Below are positions 63,756 through 64,000 of a stretch of 64,000 nt of DNA, piece by piece. A program made the position numbers and the translations under genes. Within the stretch, counting starts at the first letter, position 1. Each line of letters begins with the position of its first letter. Where the stretch lies: contig JADJJT010000001.1 of NCBI GenBank assembly GCA_016706405.1, positions 124,001 through 188,000 of the forward strand, written 5' to 3'. The stretch is from Sphingobacteriales bacterium. GTDB lineage: Bacteria > Bacteroidota > Bacteroidia > Chitinophagales > UBA2359. The notes beneath the pieces are model-generated. The model was not told where the DNA came from and made no database searches. It saw only the letters and a program-made list of their open reading frames with translations.

Positions 63756-63790
63756 TTTGTTTACTTTTATTAAATATTGCCGTATCTTTG
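63756..63790 (+). promoter_or_regulatory. Promoter of the DUF2249 gene
   Basis: TTTG (63756-63759), 23 nt, TATCTTTG (63783-63790); the start codon is 42 nt downstream. Confidence 0.7.
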
Positions 63791-63831
63791 TGCCCGTACA
63801 ACAAATTTATCATTTCAAAACAATAAATTCA

Positions 63832-64000
63832 ATGGACACAATTGAAGCAGTAGCCAACAACGTACTTAACGTAACCTTATTAGAACCAAGAATGAAGCAC
63901 CCAACCATTTTTGCATGGTTCGATAAACTTAATGAGGGCGAAGATTTTACCATCCATAACGACCACGACCCCAAACCGCTCTATTACCAATTGCTGGGCG
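63832..64000 (+). CDS. DUF2249 domain protein (5' part)
   Basis: 56 codons before the window edge. Seen: LNVTLLEPRMKHPTIFAWFDKLNEGEDFTI followed by HNDHDPKPLYYQLLG, the signature of DUF2249, a small domain often fused to or encoded near RIC/YtfE and hemerythrin-type iron-sulfur repair or nitric-oxide response proteins. Its real role here depends on the part outside the window. ATG at 63832 with a consensus promoter upstream. Confidence 0.88.
   Translation, partial: MDTIEAVANNVLNVTLLEPRMKHPTIFAWFDKLNEGEDFTIHNDHDPKPLYYQLLG

Larger units (their letters stand above)
63368..63831. other. Divergent intergenic region with promoters on both strands
   Basis: 464 bp between DUF1573 and DUF2249, transcribed in opposite directions. 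It holds the two promoters listed here and one TCCGGA near 63610. Nothing else supported. Confidence 0.6.

Overview
The window is chromosomal DNA from an AT-rich member of the Bacteroidota (about 40% GC by eye). The evidence is consistent. Several secreted proteins carry type IX secretion (T9SS) C-terminal sorting domains. A PorZ-type T9SS protein is encoded. Recognisable promoters have the Bacteroidota form TTTG-N19-23-TAnnTTTG. Families typical of the phylum are present (DUF4197, DUF4476, DUF5522, DUF2024). I cannot name the genus. Most of the window is ordinary core genome.

Layout. 1-6230 (minus): a likely efflux block of a Zn/Cd-type P1B ATPase, a second P-type cation ATPase and two separate YbhF-like ABC ATPases, the last cut by the window edge. 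6231-7104: no gene. 7105-12551 (plus): a compact four-gene surface-protein cluster (T9SS FG-GAP protein, lipoprotein with an NTR/TIMP-like segment, frameshifted matrixin-like metalloprotease with a T9SS tail, Lgt-like transferase). 12552-13220: repeat-bearing DNA ending in a 3' remnant of a Fic gene. 13275-20280: T9SS protein, frameshifted threonine aldolase, RsmD, DUF4476 protein, YceI lipoprotein, TolC-type protein, DUF2490 protein. 20290-21215: an IS5-family (IS427-like) insertion sequence with TTA target duplication. 21276-37119: housekeeping genes (phosphate transport, metF, nadD, phoD, terC-like, gcvT, response regulator, prfC, deoxyhypusine-synthase-like, mscS, purB). 37112-39520: porZ. 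39926-44282: lipoprotein, DoxX-like protein, ECF sigma factor, ArsC-like protein, then a thioredoxin-like / DUF2024 / MarR unit, then a YggS gene. 44328-54076: glyA, accD, DUF3817, alkyltransferase-like protein, a 1234-residue membrane protein with Sel1 repeats, a glycosyltransferase. 54212-63367 (minus): Ppx/GppA-like membrane protein, mnmE, pyrH, tsf, rpsB, rpsI, rplM, serC, DUF1573 lipoprotein. A DUF2249 gene begins at 63832.

Points worth following: (i) the palindrome TCCGGA occurs about 90 times, roughly tenfold above a base-composition expectation, sometimes as hairpin-forming doublets; (ii) the thioredoxin-like and DUF2024 genes each have a TTTG-N20-TAnnTTTG promoter with a GTTAG-N5-CTA(A/C)C palindrome in the spacer, and a cysteine-rich MarR regulator is encoded just downstream; (iii) a matrixin-like protease gene overlaps by ATGA a lipoprotein gene with an NTR/TIMP-like segment; (iv) the large Sel1 membrane protein and the membrane-anchored Ppx/GppA-like protein have unusual architectures. 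Five single-base deletions in short mononucleotide runs break three genes, so sequence error must be considered before calling them pseudogenes.
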